Origin: Novosphingobium profundi
GTDB lineage: Bacteria > Pseudomonadota > Alphaproteobacteria > Sphingomonadales > Sphingomonadaceae
Assembly (NCBI RefSeq): GCF_020524485.1
Contig: NZ_JAIVLF010000006.1
Span: 124,001 to 188,000, forward strand
Length of the DNA: 64,000 nt
Direction: 5' to 3'
Shown: positions 35,601 to 43,490 of the stretch, in pieces
Numbering within the stretch: position 1 is the stretch's first letter
Layout of the letters: each line of letters begins with the position of its first letter
The notes under the pieces: model-generated
Told to the model about the DNA's origin: nothing
What the model saw: only the letters and a program-made list of their open reading frames with translations
Database searches by the model: none
Position numbers and translations under genes: made by a program

Positions 35601-35881
35601 TCCGGCCTCTTGCCTTCCTCGTCCAGCGTATCCGGGAGGTGTCGCTCAGGGGCGCCTTTGCCGAGGTCTCCGATCCCCGGCACCGGCGATATATGCGCGC
35701 GATGGCCTCGCTTCCCGATGCCGAGCACGCGGCCTTTCGTCTGGCCCGCATCCAAGGGTTGAACGTGCCCCGGATCGCGGACGAACTTGGTATCTCGAAC
35801 GCGCAGGCCGAGACCCATCTCGCCCATGCCATCGAAATGATCGCCAGTTCTCTGCGGCGTCAGGAGCGCAAGGGATGGTGA
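35597..35881 (+). CDS. small sigma-region-4-like helix-turn-helix protein
   Basis: 94 aa; the ATG at 35597 overlaps the ardC stop and has GGGGAGGAGG in front. The C-terminal half, LPDAEHAAFRLARIQGLNVPRIADELGISNAQAETHLAHAIEMIASSL, has the layout of sigma-70 region 4 / LuxR-type HTH. No region 2 is present, so it is not a full sigma factor. Probably a regulator coupled to ardC on such elements. Confidence 0.75.
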   Translation: MIRPLAFLVQRIREVSLRGAFAEVSDPRHRRYMRAMASLPDAEHAAFRLARIQGLNVPRIADELGISNAQAETHLAHAIEMIASSLRRQERKGW

Positions 35882-35965
35882 TATGCGCGCGGCCGGAGCC
35901 CACAGGGCCCCGGCCGCCTTCATTTTGCACTTGGCAGCAAGGATGTTAGGCGCGAGTCTGTGCCC

Positions 35966-36895
35966 ATGAAAACGAGCCTCGACCATCTCCCGGCGAACAA
36001 GCAGCGCGAGCTCGAACGCGTGGTGCAGATCGTCTTCGAGGAATTCGAGGACGCCTTCGCGCTCTCGACGCAGAACTGGAAGAAGAAGGGGCGCATCCTC
36101 AAGATCGTGCTTTACGGCAGCTATGCCCGGGGCAACTGGATCGACGAGCCGCACACCGCCAAGGGCTACAAGTCGGACTACGATCTTTTGGTGATCGTGA
36201 GCGACAAGCGGCTGACCGACCGGGTCAAGTACTGGACCCGCGTCGATGAACGGCTGATGCGCGAATACGGCATTACCGAGAGCCTCAAGACGCCGGTCAA
36301 TTTCATCGTCCACACCATGCAGGAAGTGAACGATGGGCTCGCCCAGGGCCGGTACTTCTTCATGGACATCGCTCGCGACGGCATTGCGCTCTACGAGGCC
36401 GACGACAGCGAACTGGCGACCCCCAAGCCCAAGACCCCGCATGCGGCGCTGGATCTGGCGAAGGAGTACTACGGGGAGTGGTTTCCTGCAGCCATGCGGA
36501 AATACAAGCTCGCTTGTGATGCGAGAGGTCAGGATTTTCCGAAGGAAGCAGCTTTCCTGCTGCATCAGTCTTCGGAAAGCCTCTACCACTGCGTCCTGCT
36601 GGTCTCGACCTTCTACACCCCGCACGTCCACAATCTGGCGTTCCTGCGCACCCAGGCCGAGCGTCTCGATCCCCGGCTGGTCTACGCCTGGCCGCGCGAG
36701 AACCGCTGGCAGCGCGGCATGTTCGAGAAGCTCAAGGAAGCCTACGTCAAGGCGCGCTACTCCAAGCACTACACCGTGAGCGAAGAAGAGCTGACCTGGC
36801 TCGGCGAACAGGTTGAAGAGCTTGGCCGCGTCGTCCAGACCGTGTGCTCCGAGCGCATCGCCCAGCTCGAAGAGACCGCCCGCGAAGCCAGCTGA
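35966..36895 (+). CDS. fused nucleotidyltransferase (MNT) - HEPN protein
   Basis: 309 aa from the ATG at 35966 (a GTG at 35960 is in frame). Residues about 45-75 carry the nucleotidyltransferase motif ILKIVLYGSYARGNW ... YKSDYDLLVIVSD (GS-x-A-R-G and D-x-D/DYDLL). The C-terminal half (about 165-300) is helical and HEPN-like, with FLLHQSSESLYHCVLLVS. Separate MNT and HEPN genes form toxin-antitoxin pairs in which MNT oligo-AMPylates the HEPN RNase; here both are on one chain. Single-gene form, 84 bp after the HTH gene. Confidence 0.85.
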   Translation: MKTSLDHLPANKQRELERVVQIVFEEFEDAFALSTQNWKKKGRILKIVLYGSYARGNWIDEPHTAKGYKSDYDLLVIVSDKRLTDRVKYWTRVDERLMREYGITESLKTPVNFIVHTMQEVNDGLAQGRYFFMDIARDGIALYEADDSELATPKPKTPHAALDLAKEYYGEWFPAAMRKYKLACDARGQDFPKEAAFLLHQSSESLYHCVLLVSTFYTPHVHNLAFLRTQAERLDPRLVYAWPRENRWQRGMFEKLKEAYVKARYSKHYTVSEEELTWLGEQVEELGRVVQTVCSERIAQLEETAREAS

Positions 36896-36916
36896 CCGGC
36901 TGGCTTCCATTCCCCT

Positions 36917-37279
36917 TTAGACGCTCTCCTCGACCACGATGTCGAGCGTCAGTTGCAGCACATCTTCCTCGGCATCGGCTGCTTCCGGCTGCAGGGTTTC
37001 CTGGCCGCAAGCGAGCGTGATCCACGCGAAATTCCAGTTCAGATCGACCCGGTCACCGTCTCCGTTACGCGTGATGCGAACCTGCGCCGCACCCTCGACC
37101 GCGAGGGTAAAACGGCAGGTGGAGGCATCCTCCAGGAACGTCCCACGCAGCAAGGTTCCGTCCGAAAACGCCAGCGAAAACCCCTCGGCAATCCCGCGCG
37201 CAGGGACATCGAGACGTGTCTCGATATCGCCCGTCAGGACCAAGCTCGATCGCCCTCCAACCTCGATCTGAACACCCAT
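36917..37279 (-). CDS. unknown protein with a LexA-type box in its promoter
   Basis: 120 aa, predicted mostly beta-strand: MGVQIEVGGRSSLVLTGDIE, RFTLAVEGAAQVRITRNG, DRVDLNWNFAWITLACGQE. The C-terminus is acidic (ADAEEDVLQLTLDIVVEESV). No family recognised. It converges on the MNT-HEPN gene (21 bp between stops). The LexA-type box 43 bp upstream of the start suggests DNA-damage control. Confidence 0.6.
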   Translation of the reverse strand: MGVQIEVGGRSSLVLTGDIETRLDVPARGIAEGFSLAFSDGTLLRGTFLEDASTCRFTLAVEGAAQVRITRNGDGDRVDLNWNFAWITLACGQETLQPEAADAEEDVLQLTLDIVVEESV

Positions 37280-37321
37280 GCTGTCATGCCTCCATCCGAC
37301 TCACGTTCGACCACAAAAATA

Positions 37322-37336
37322 GAACATACAGCGAAC
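37322..37336 (-). promoter_or_regulatory. LexA (SOS) box candidate
   Basis: On the minus strand the sequence is GTTC-GCTGTAT-GTTC, a perfect match to the alphaproteobacterial LexA direct repeat GTTC-N7-GTTC, including the frequent TGTTC second half. It lies 43 bp before the start codon of the 120-aa gene, where an operator would be expected. Confidence 0.6.
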
Positions 37337-37948
37337 ATGAGAAAGGATGAGGGATTGGGAGGGGGAGGCAAGTGGAGGCAAGGCGGGAGAAAGCATGAGG
37401 GAAGGAAATGGTGGCGAGGGCAAGATAAAAGGGTGTCTCGCACCACCCGTAAGCATCTGTCTGCACGTCGTTTTTTAGAGAGATAGTCGCTGTTTGGGCG
37501 AGACACTTGCGAGACATGGCGTGACGCCGGTTCACATGGCTCATTCGGCTGGCTGCAATGCGGGCTGGCGCTAGATTTTAGTAGCGCCCGTGCCTGGAGG
37601 CCGATCCGCTTTTGCGCCGAGCCTTTGCGACGGGAGATCCCGTGGATTCGCGCTGGCAAAGCGCGGGCTATGGCGTCTCGAAAGTACGAGGCGGCGATGC
37701 GGCATTTTGTCCGCCAGTCGCACCCTTACTCTGGACAGGGCAGTCATCGACTGGCGCGGCCTGCGGGGCAGCCGGGATTGCGTTCAAACAGGCACGTAAA
37801 CATGCCTTGCAAAAGTGCGCGTCACGGGTGCGTTTGGGGCTGGCGGTTGGCAAGCGTGCCTGGCTCAGGAATTGCGGTTCGACAAAGGTACCGATCGGCA
37901 CCGGACAGGCCCTGCCGAACAGGCGCGCCATCGTGCAATCTCGCGTGC
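37337..37948. other. gene-poor gap inside the island
   Basis: About 610 bp. The left part (37,340-37,440) is strongly purine-biased (G/A-rich runs such as GGGATTGGGAGGGGGAGG). The right part has only short overlapping readings without homology or ribosome sites. I see no RNA gene or further repeat. Confidence 0.5.
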
Positions 37949-38353
37949 ATGCCGACAGCCAAAACCCGCCATCAATTCTACTTGCCCGAGGGCTTTTCCG
38001 CGAGCCTTGCGAAGGCGGCTGCCGAGCCCGGAAACTCGAAAACCCTCATCCTGACCAAGGCATTGGCCGCCTGGTTCGAGCAGCACACCCAAACTCCGGT
38101 CATGGGCGTATGCGCTCGTCAAGACTGCCAAGCCCTACAGATTGAGGCCAAGCTCGATCGGATCATCAATATCCTTTTAGACGCCAATCTGCCCGCTGCG
38201 TCGCAACGCCATTCTCAGGGCAAGGCGCGAGCTCACGTCGATTCCGAAAGGTCCGGCCAATCGGTGCGCAATACGGTGGACCGGGACGAGGCAAGCGGTC
38301 GGCAAATGACCAGCCCATCCGGGCGCGCGGACCAACAGGAGTTTGATCTATGA
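37949..38353 (+). CDS. ribbon-helix-helix-like protein of mobile elements
   Basis: 134 aa from the ATG at 37949. The first 50 residues, MPTAKTRHQFYLPEGFSASL followed by AKAAAEPGNSKTLILTKALAAWFEQH, have the form of CopG/RHH proteins found beside transfer genes of sphingomonad plasmids: a short strand, then two helices with the pattern 'P..SK..IL..AL..WF'. The long C-terminal tail is charged and probably disordered. It overlaps the next gene by 4 bp (ATGA). Likely a DNA-binding regulator; no relaxase is present, so a transfer role is not supported here. Confidence 0.6.
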   Translation: MPTAKTRHQFYLPEGFSASLAKAAAEPGNSKTLILTKALAAWFEQHTQTPVMGVCARQDCQALQIEAKLDRIINILLDANLPAASQRHSQGKARAHVDSERSGQSVRNTVDRDEASGRQMTSPSGRADQQEFDL

Positions 38354-38556
38354 TCCAGAAGACCAGCTTGCCGATCGAGCCAATTTCCGTTCGCATTCCG
38401 GAAGCCTGCCGACTGACCGGCATCGGCCGTTCGAAACTCTACGAGCTGATTGCAGAGGGCCGCATCGAAGTCGTCAAGGTCGGGGCCATGACGCTTGTGC
38501 CCTATGCCAGCTTGAAGGACCTGATCGACGTGGGACGAGGATCAGCTAATTCGTAA
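38350..38556 (+). CDS. AlpA/excisionase-type helix-turn-helix protein
   Basis: 68 aa: ISVRIPEACRLTGIGRSKLYELIAEGRIEVVKVGAMTLVPYASLKDLI. This is the MerR-like winged HTH of AlpA/excisionase proteins ('.EA....GIG.S.LY.LI..G.I...K.G..TLI....L...I'). Such proteins steer excision or integrase expression of islands. Co-translated with the RHH protein. Confidence 0.85.
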   Translation: MIQKTSLPIEPISVRIPEACRLTGIGRSKLYELIAEGRIEVVKVGAMTLVPYASLKDLIDVGRGSANS

Positions 38557-38719
38557 TGTAAATCTACAGCCCAAGGCTTCCAGATATAGCGCAAGGCACC
38601 GTTCAAGATCCGCCTTACACGCCTCTTCCATCGCCAGCCCTCCATCAAAGCTGACTCCCTATGAATCACGCAGTCGCCGCCATGGGATTCCCGAAAAATA
38701 AACTTTTGCTAAAGTAGTG

Positions 38720-40339
38720 CTAGTTCTTGACGCGACGTCCCTTGCGCTTCTTACCACCGAGTTCCGTTGATACCAGAAGTAAACGCTCGACGTGGAAGTT
38801 AAGCTCGTCGCGGTCCAGCGTAGCAAGCGGCAAGCTTGCCATTGCAACTACTTCCTCGGTGTCGCCGACCTCGCGGAGGGCGACAGTCGTAGCATTCTCC
38901 CAAGCCGTGGCCATGAGCTTTTTGAACGAAGCGACTGTTGGGCGGGCGCCCAAGGTAGCGATCGGCAGAACTAGGTTCACGATGGGGTTTCCCGGTGACG
39001 ACCGCGAGCAATCCTCTACCATGATCAATTCACCCTTCGCGCTGCCTGGGCGAATGCCAATCTGCCCGGAGGCACCATCCAGTTCCACCTTGTAGCCGGC
39101 CTCTTGTATCCTGGCCTTGAGCATCACCATGTATGCTGGCGGTTCCACCTGCCGTTCAAGCACGCTGTTCCCGCCAATCTTGATGACCTGATGGCGGGTC
39201 AGGTCTGCGCCGGTCTTGGATGTCACGATCTCGACACGGACGGGTTCACCCGTGACCATTCGATCTCCTAACTCAAGTACGGCATCCATTCTTGGTGCAG
39301 GCGACTTTAGCCTACTGGCGATCCGCGAAAGCCCGGCAAAGGCGTAAACCGCCGCGGTGACCAAGGCTCGTACCCGCGGGCCAGTTTCGAAGTTGCTTTC
39401 GAGTTCCTCAAGGCCAGACGGCTCGTGAGACAGGATAATCGCTAGCGCAGCCCGGCGGCCGATCTTTTCACTATCTGCCAAGCTAGGAATGTCGATCTCG
39501 GCATCGATGACCTTTTGGCATCCGCGGACCCAGGATTCTGCTTCTGGGCCATGATCTGCCAAGCGGCCTTCGACATCTGCAAGGAATTCGCGTCTATCAA
39601 AGCCGCGCTTGCCGAAACGAGATCGCAGCGCCTCGATAGTCGCTGTCCAGATCGAGACATCGACCTGCGAAGTACGAGGTTCGAGCGCAAGCAGGAGGCG
39701 TCGACCGTTCTCAGCAATATCGGTTCCAGGTTCGTGGAGGAACTTGCGGATCGCCTCATCGAAGGTGTTTTCCGACAAGAGGTCGATGATTCCCGCGGCT
39801 AAGCCCCCGAGAAAGTCGAGGTCGCTTCGTCTACTCGGCTGCTCGACCGGAAGCTCTTGTAGATCTGTAGGGCGTTCGCCAGATTCGCAAACCGGCCACT
39901 TCGCTGCGAGTTCGACGATGTTCATGGGAACATCGGGAAATGCGTCGTAAGATGCGTTGAAGTTCGCCAACGAGGCCTCGTCCCGGAAGTAGGCCGACCT
40001 GACAGCCGTTATTCTCTCAGGGCCACCAAGTAATTCCATGGTTCTAGGTCCCGCCCCGCCCCCTCCTTTTCCTGCAAGGCTGAGCAGGACCCTATCCCCA
40101 GCTTCACCCTCTGAGATTGCCCAGGCGGGAACCTCGCCACTAAAAGCGAACAACCCGTTGGCAGCGTAACTCTGCAGGTCCAGTGCCGCATCGCTTTTCA
40201 ATGATCCACCAAGGTAACCAGACGCCAACGCAAGGGCGAAATTGTCGGCGTGGATGGGCACGAGGAGTTCACAGCTTGATGCCTTGCCTTTGGCTTTCGG
40301 TTCGAAATCGAGCTCGAGTTCGCGCTTATCGTCTGTCAC
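38720..40339 (-). CDS. last gene of the DISARM-like operon, unknown family
   Basis: 539 aa. The N-terminal region (about 20-190) reads LLVPIHADNFALALASGYLGGSLKSD ... LFAFSGEVPAWAISEGEAGDRVLLSLAG, and the middle (about 200-330) is helical. The C-terminal part ends in a basic tail (GGKKRKGRRVKN). No nuclease, ATPase or methylase motif is visible and I cannot name a family. Its start overlaps the upstream SF1 helicase by 4 bp (ATGA), so its product is made with that helicase. A role as a DNA-binding or sensing subunit of the complex is only a guess. Confidence 0.7.
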   Translation of the reverse strand: MTDDKRELELDFEPKAKGKASSCELLVPIHADNFALALASGYLGGSLKSDAALDLQSYAANGLFAFSGEVPAWAISEGEAGDRVLLSLAGKGGGGAGPRTMELLGGPERITAVRSAYFRDEASLANFNASYDAFPDVPMNIVELAAKWPVCESGERPTDLQELPVEQPSRRSDLDFLGGLAAGIIDLLSENTFDEAIRKFLHEPGTDIAENGRRLLLALEPRTSQVDVSIWTATIEALRSRFGKRGFDRREFLADVEGRLADHGPEAESWVRGCQKVIDAEIDIPSLADSEKIGRRAALAIILSHEPSGLEELESNFETGPRVRALVTAAVYAFAGLSRIASRLKSPAPRMDAVLELGDRMVTGEPVRVEIVTSKTGADLTRHQVIKIGGNSVLERQVEPPAYMVMLKARIQEAGYKVELDGASGQIGIRPGSAKGELIMVEDCSRSSPGNPIVNLVLPIATLGARPTVASFKKLMATAWENATTVALREVGDTEEVVAMASLPLATLDRDELNFHVERLLLVSTELGGKKRKGRRVKN

Positions 40340-41625
40340 TCGGCTGCCTCCACTTCTTCGAAATCATCGTTTGCCTCGATGGCGTCTTGGAACACCCTGA
40401 CACTTTGGTCGAGAGATCCCAGCCCCACATACCGGCAAAGATCCATGCTCGGACGAGGTAACAAGCGAAACGATGCGGGTGGAGCGGCCCTTGGATCTAT
40501 GTCCTTGAACGCGATGTAGAGCTCGGAACGGGCTCGGGAACTCATAACGTAGAGTGCCATGCGCTCGTTCAGAAAGCCCGAGGTATCGACGCTCATTCCT
40601 TCCATGCCGAGGAAGAAGACGATGTCGAATTCTAGACCCTTGGCGGACTGTGCATGGAGGAAGGTAATCGTGTTGCCACTTTCAAAGTCCAGCGACTGGT
40701 CGGTGTGCGTACTGTTTCCGCTGAGGTACATCTGCAAGTGCGGGGGCTTGGCCAGCTCGCTAACGCGCGTTTTGACCTGATTGTAGGCCCGCTTAACGTC
40801 CGTAGTCCCACCGTAGACGATCACGCCGACCTGCTTGCCCGGATTGATCTTCGCCTTTCGCGCAATGAAATCAGCGATGTCCCGGTCGTTGGCAGCGAAG
40901 ACAACCTGCGGGTTCTCACCGTCTGCATCCGGCAGTTCTGCTATACCGCTCTCGTTTCCGACTTGGAAATGCTTGGCAAACTGGGCAATTGGCCGCGTGT
41001 TCCGAAAGTTCTTTTTCAAGCTGAAAACTCGATCGGCCGCGACACCGAGGAAAAGATGATCCTTGATATCCTTGATCCGGCTGTTCCGGGCAGCCTGCAA
41101 ACGCTGGTTGTCGTCTGCGAAGATCGTCATCTGAGCCGCGACGCCGTGCGCATCCATTTGCTTCAGCATCATCCCGAGGGCCATATACATCTGGGGAGGA
41201 AAGTCTTGCCCCTCGTCGATGATGAGATGCCCCCAGGTAAACTTCCGGCTGGCCCCCTTTTGGATAGCATTGAGCGACCGGGCGCATATATCGGGCCAAT
41301 CGTGGGCCCAGCGATCACCGGCGATCATCGGAGGCCAAGAGCCCGTCGCCCGCTTCCACCACTTACCTGCCCAGGTATGCATCGTACTCACGCCGACATC
41401 AGGAGCCACGTTGGACCTGCTGGACGTGTACTTGGCCAACACCTTGTTATACATAATAACATGCGGGTCTTGACCAAGCTTCCCGAGCTTCTGGGCACGG
41501 TGAAAAGCCATAACCGTTTTCCCGGTGCCCGGCGGGCCCACGACCAAGATCGCCCCGTCGGCCGGTGCATTGCCGTAAATACGACGCTGTTCTCGATCGA
41601 GATCACTTAGCGAGGGAAACCGCAT
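40336..41625 (-). CDS. UvrD/Rep-type SF1 helicase or NTPase of the DISARM-like operon
   Basis: 429 aa from the ATG at 41623-41625. Walker A GPPGTGKT at 30-37; Walker B DEGQD at 137-141; motif III-like FADDNQRLQ near 170; motif IV region LKKNFRNTRPIAQF; motif V/VI region ITFLHAQSAKGLEFDIVFFLG and YVMSSRARSELYIAF. It lacks the large 1B/2B inserts of full UvrD, so it is a compact SF1A enzyme. It starts 2 bp after the DrmB-like gene and overlaps the unknown 539-aa gene. Confidence 0.85.
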   Translation of the reverse strand: MRFPSLSDLDREQRRIYGNAPADGAILVVGPPGTGKTVMAFHRAQKLGKLGQDPHVIMYNKVLAKYTSSRSNVAPDVGVSTMHTWAGKWWKRATGSWPPMIAGDRWAHDWPDICARSLNAIQKGASRKFTWGHLIIDEGQDFPPQMYMALGMMLKQMDAHGVAAQMTIFADDNQRLQAARNSRIKDIKDHLFLGVAADRVFSLKKNFRNTRPIAQFAKHFQVGNESGIAELPDADGENPQVVFAANDRDIADFIARKAKINPGKQVGVIVYGGTTDVKRAYNQVKTRVSELAKPPHLQMYLSGNSTHTDQSLDFESGNTITFLHAQSAKGLEFDIVFFLGMEGMSVDTSGFLNERMALYVMSSRARSELYIAFKDIDPRAAPPASFRLLPRPSMDLCRYVGLGSLDQSVRVFQDAIEANDDFEEVEAAE

Positions 41626-41627
41626 CC

Positions 41628-43490
41628 TTAGCCCCCTAGAACCTTGCTGAAGTAACCTACCGGCTCCCGAACATCTCGCCCATTCTTTCGTCCGTCGCCG
41701 GACACCAAAACACGATCGAGGAGCACGTTCGAAAAAGTGCAGCTCGTCTCCGCGACAAGCGAGCACGCGTGGCACGCTGCACGGTTCAATCCATCAACAC
41801 CCTGTGCGTCGAGTTCGCGGCAAACCGGGTCGCCGGAACACCATTGGCTGCGAGACACGGCGCGGTAGATAACATCCTCGAGTCTTTCGGGCGCCCCCAT
41901 CTCGCTCAAACCACCCATGGATCCCTCGGCATCCGAGTCCGCCGTGTAGATGAGTAGCCCAGCATACGGCTCAGAGTCTGTTCCACAATAAATTCGCTCT
42001 CTTAACGAGGTCGAAGAATATCCGCAGTCAAAGGACAGCTGGTTTAGGAGCAAGTGGGCAAAACTGTGGACCATGATGAATGTCGGGTTCGCGTTGAACC
42101 CCATGCGTCCCGGCAATCCCAGCGCCTCGGCACTCACGAGATGTGACTGGGTGAACTCCTCGATTTGCTCTTCGTTTTCCTTCCTCCAGCCAGCGATCGC
42201 AGAGTTAGAGAATTCCAAGAAAACGCCTTCGCCAAGCACCATCATGGCCGGCAACCAGTCAGGCTGCTGCCGTCCCAGCGAAGGCGAGATCATGGCGTGT
42301 TTATCCGAGACGTTGCGCCGCTGGAAGCCCCGGAATGCACGGACCTCGCGGAGCCTTTCGACCCTAACGAAGCGTTCGAAGAGATCGTCGAGACCGAAGC
42401 GCGAAGTCGGTTTCTCTGGTCGGGCGATGAGCCACCGGGAATTCTGTCCCTTGGGGTTCGCAAGGACGGGAAATTCCTGATCGAGAATGCTCTGCTGGCT
42501 GATCTCGTCTGCCGGAGGGGTGGGGCCAGTTTCGGCTGGACTAGTTCCTAGGTCCACTTCGAAGCACGCAAGCGCATCCTCTAAGGTGATACCGACATCG
42601 ATAGCGCGAGCCTCGAGGTTTGGGCGGGTGGCCTGGATCGCCATGGTTGTATCGCCGCCCTGCAAGTCCGCGAGCATCCTCGCCGTTTGCAAGGTGCTCT
42701 TGTAAATCGCGTCGGCACGGAGCTTTTCCCAGCTATCCTTCTCCGTGTCGCCGTCGATATCGAGCGCGGAGATCACGGAGGCGTAGTGTAGGGAACTGGA
42801 ACCTCGCGGCTCCATGTAGAGCGGCTTCGGAACCCCGGGATTCCTCTTGTTGTCCGGGTCTACGCAAGTCGATGATTGCTCTCCGGGTTGGTAGCCACGG
42901 CATTTCTGCGGGAGCGGGCCATCTGCAATTCCCTCCAAGCTACCCGATGATCCACAACTGCACCGTATGACCATGCTTGAGAAGTCACCGCCGCTCTTGC
43001 CAGTTACCTCGAAGTGGAGCCTCGCGGTTTGACGACTGCAAGCACCATCTTTCGCGGGCTCGTGCGACCGGTGCCCCCACCAGTACCAATCAATCTCGTC
43101 GATGTGACCGTTGTCGCATGCCGCCACGAACCGCATGGGAACCAGCCTGGCATTCTTGCACTTGCCGCCATCGCAGGTTGGCTTGGGAAGACTGCCGTCA
43201 TCCTTTAGGTTTTGCTTGTCTTTTTCCGGGGTCCACCGGGTCATCTTGCGGCATTCCGGGCAGAAGTGCCAATGCGGGAACCGCAATATCGCGACTGATT
43301 CCGTTGGCTTTCTCAGCTGGCGAGGCCGAAGCCAATCGGTGAGTGATCCCACCTCGATCTTCTCGAGATTGTAGCCCTTCGCCCAGCTTCCCGTGCCACG
43401 GACGAAAAAGGACTGGCCGTCGATCTCGCATAGCGAGCCAACACCGAATGGGCTTATGAGCTGCGCGCTACGAATTGTTGGCTTGGGCAA
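41628..43490 (-). CDS. DrmB-like DUF1998 protein
   Basis: 620 aa with a TTG start at 43488-43490, chosen because GGAGG lies about nine bases ahead and the protein then opens MPKPTIRSAQLISPFGVGSLCEI, typical for DrmB/MrfB proteins. A zinc-type C-x2-C is at 77-80 (FCPEC). The DUF1998 region near the C-terminus reads MVHSFAHLLLNQLSFDCGYSSTSLRERIYCG, followed by GLLIYTADSDAEGSMGGLSEMG and a Cys cluster (CSGDPVCREL ... CHACSLVAETSC). It partners the DrmA helicase in DISARM and the MrfA helicase in repair. It overlaps drmA by 23 bp. Confidence 0.88.
   Translation of the reverse strand: MPKPTIRSAQLISPFGVGSLCEIDGQSFFVRGTGSWAKGYNLEKIEVGSLTDWLRPRQLRKPTESVAILRFPHWHFCPECRKMTRWTPEKDKQNLKDDGSLPKPTCDGGKCKNARLVPMRFVAACDNGHIDEIDWYWWGHRSHEPAKDGACSRQTARLHFEVTGKSGGDFSSMVIRCSCGSSGSLEGIADGPLPQKCRGYQPGEQSSTCVDPDNKRNPGVPKPLYMEPRGSSSLHYASVISALDIDGDTEKDSWEKLRADAIYKSTLQTARMLADLQGGDTTMAIQATRPNLEARAIDVGITLEDALACFEVDLGTSPAETGPTPPADEISQQSILDQEFPVLANPKGQNSRWLIARPEKPTSRFGLDDLFERFVRVERLREVRAFRGFQRRNVSDKHAMISPSLGRQQPDWLPAMMVLGEGVFLEFSNSAIAGWRKENEEQIEEFTQSHLVSAEALGLPGRMGFNANPTFIMVHSFAHLLLNQLSFDCGYSSTSLRERIYCGTDSEPYAGLLIYTADSDAEGSMGGLSEMGAPERLEDVIYRAVSRSQWCSGDPVCRELDAQGVDGLNRAACHACSLVAETSCTFSNVLLDRVLVSGDGRKNGRDVREPVGYFSKVLGG

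Noticed and set aside
37590..38145. Overlapping short frames upstream of the RHH gene
   Set aside because: Three frames compete, none has a start signal or family features; only the part from 37949 resembles a known protein type.
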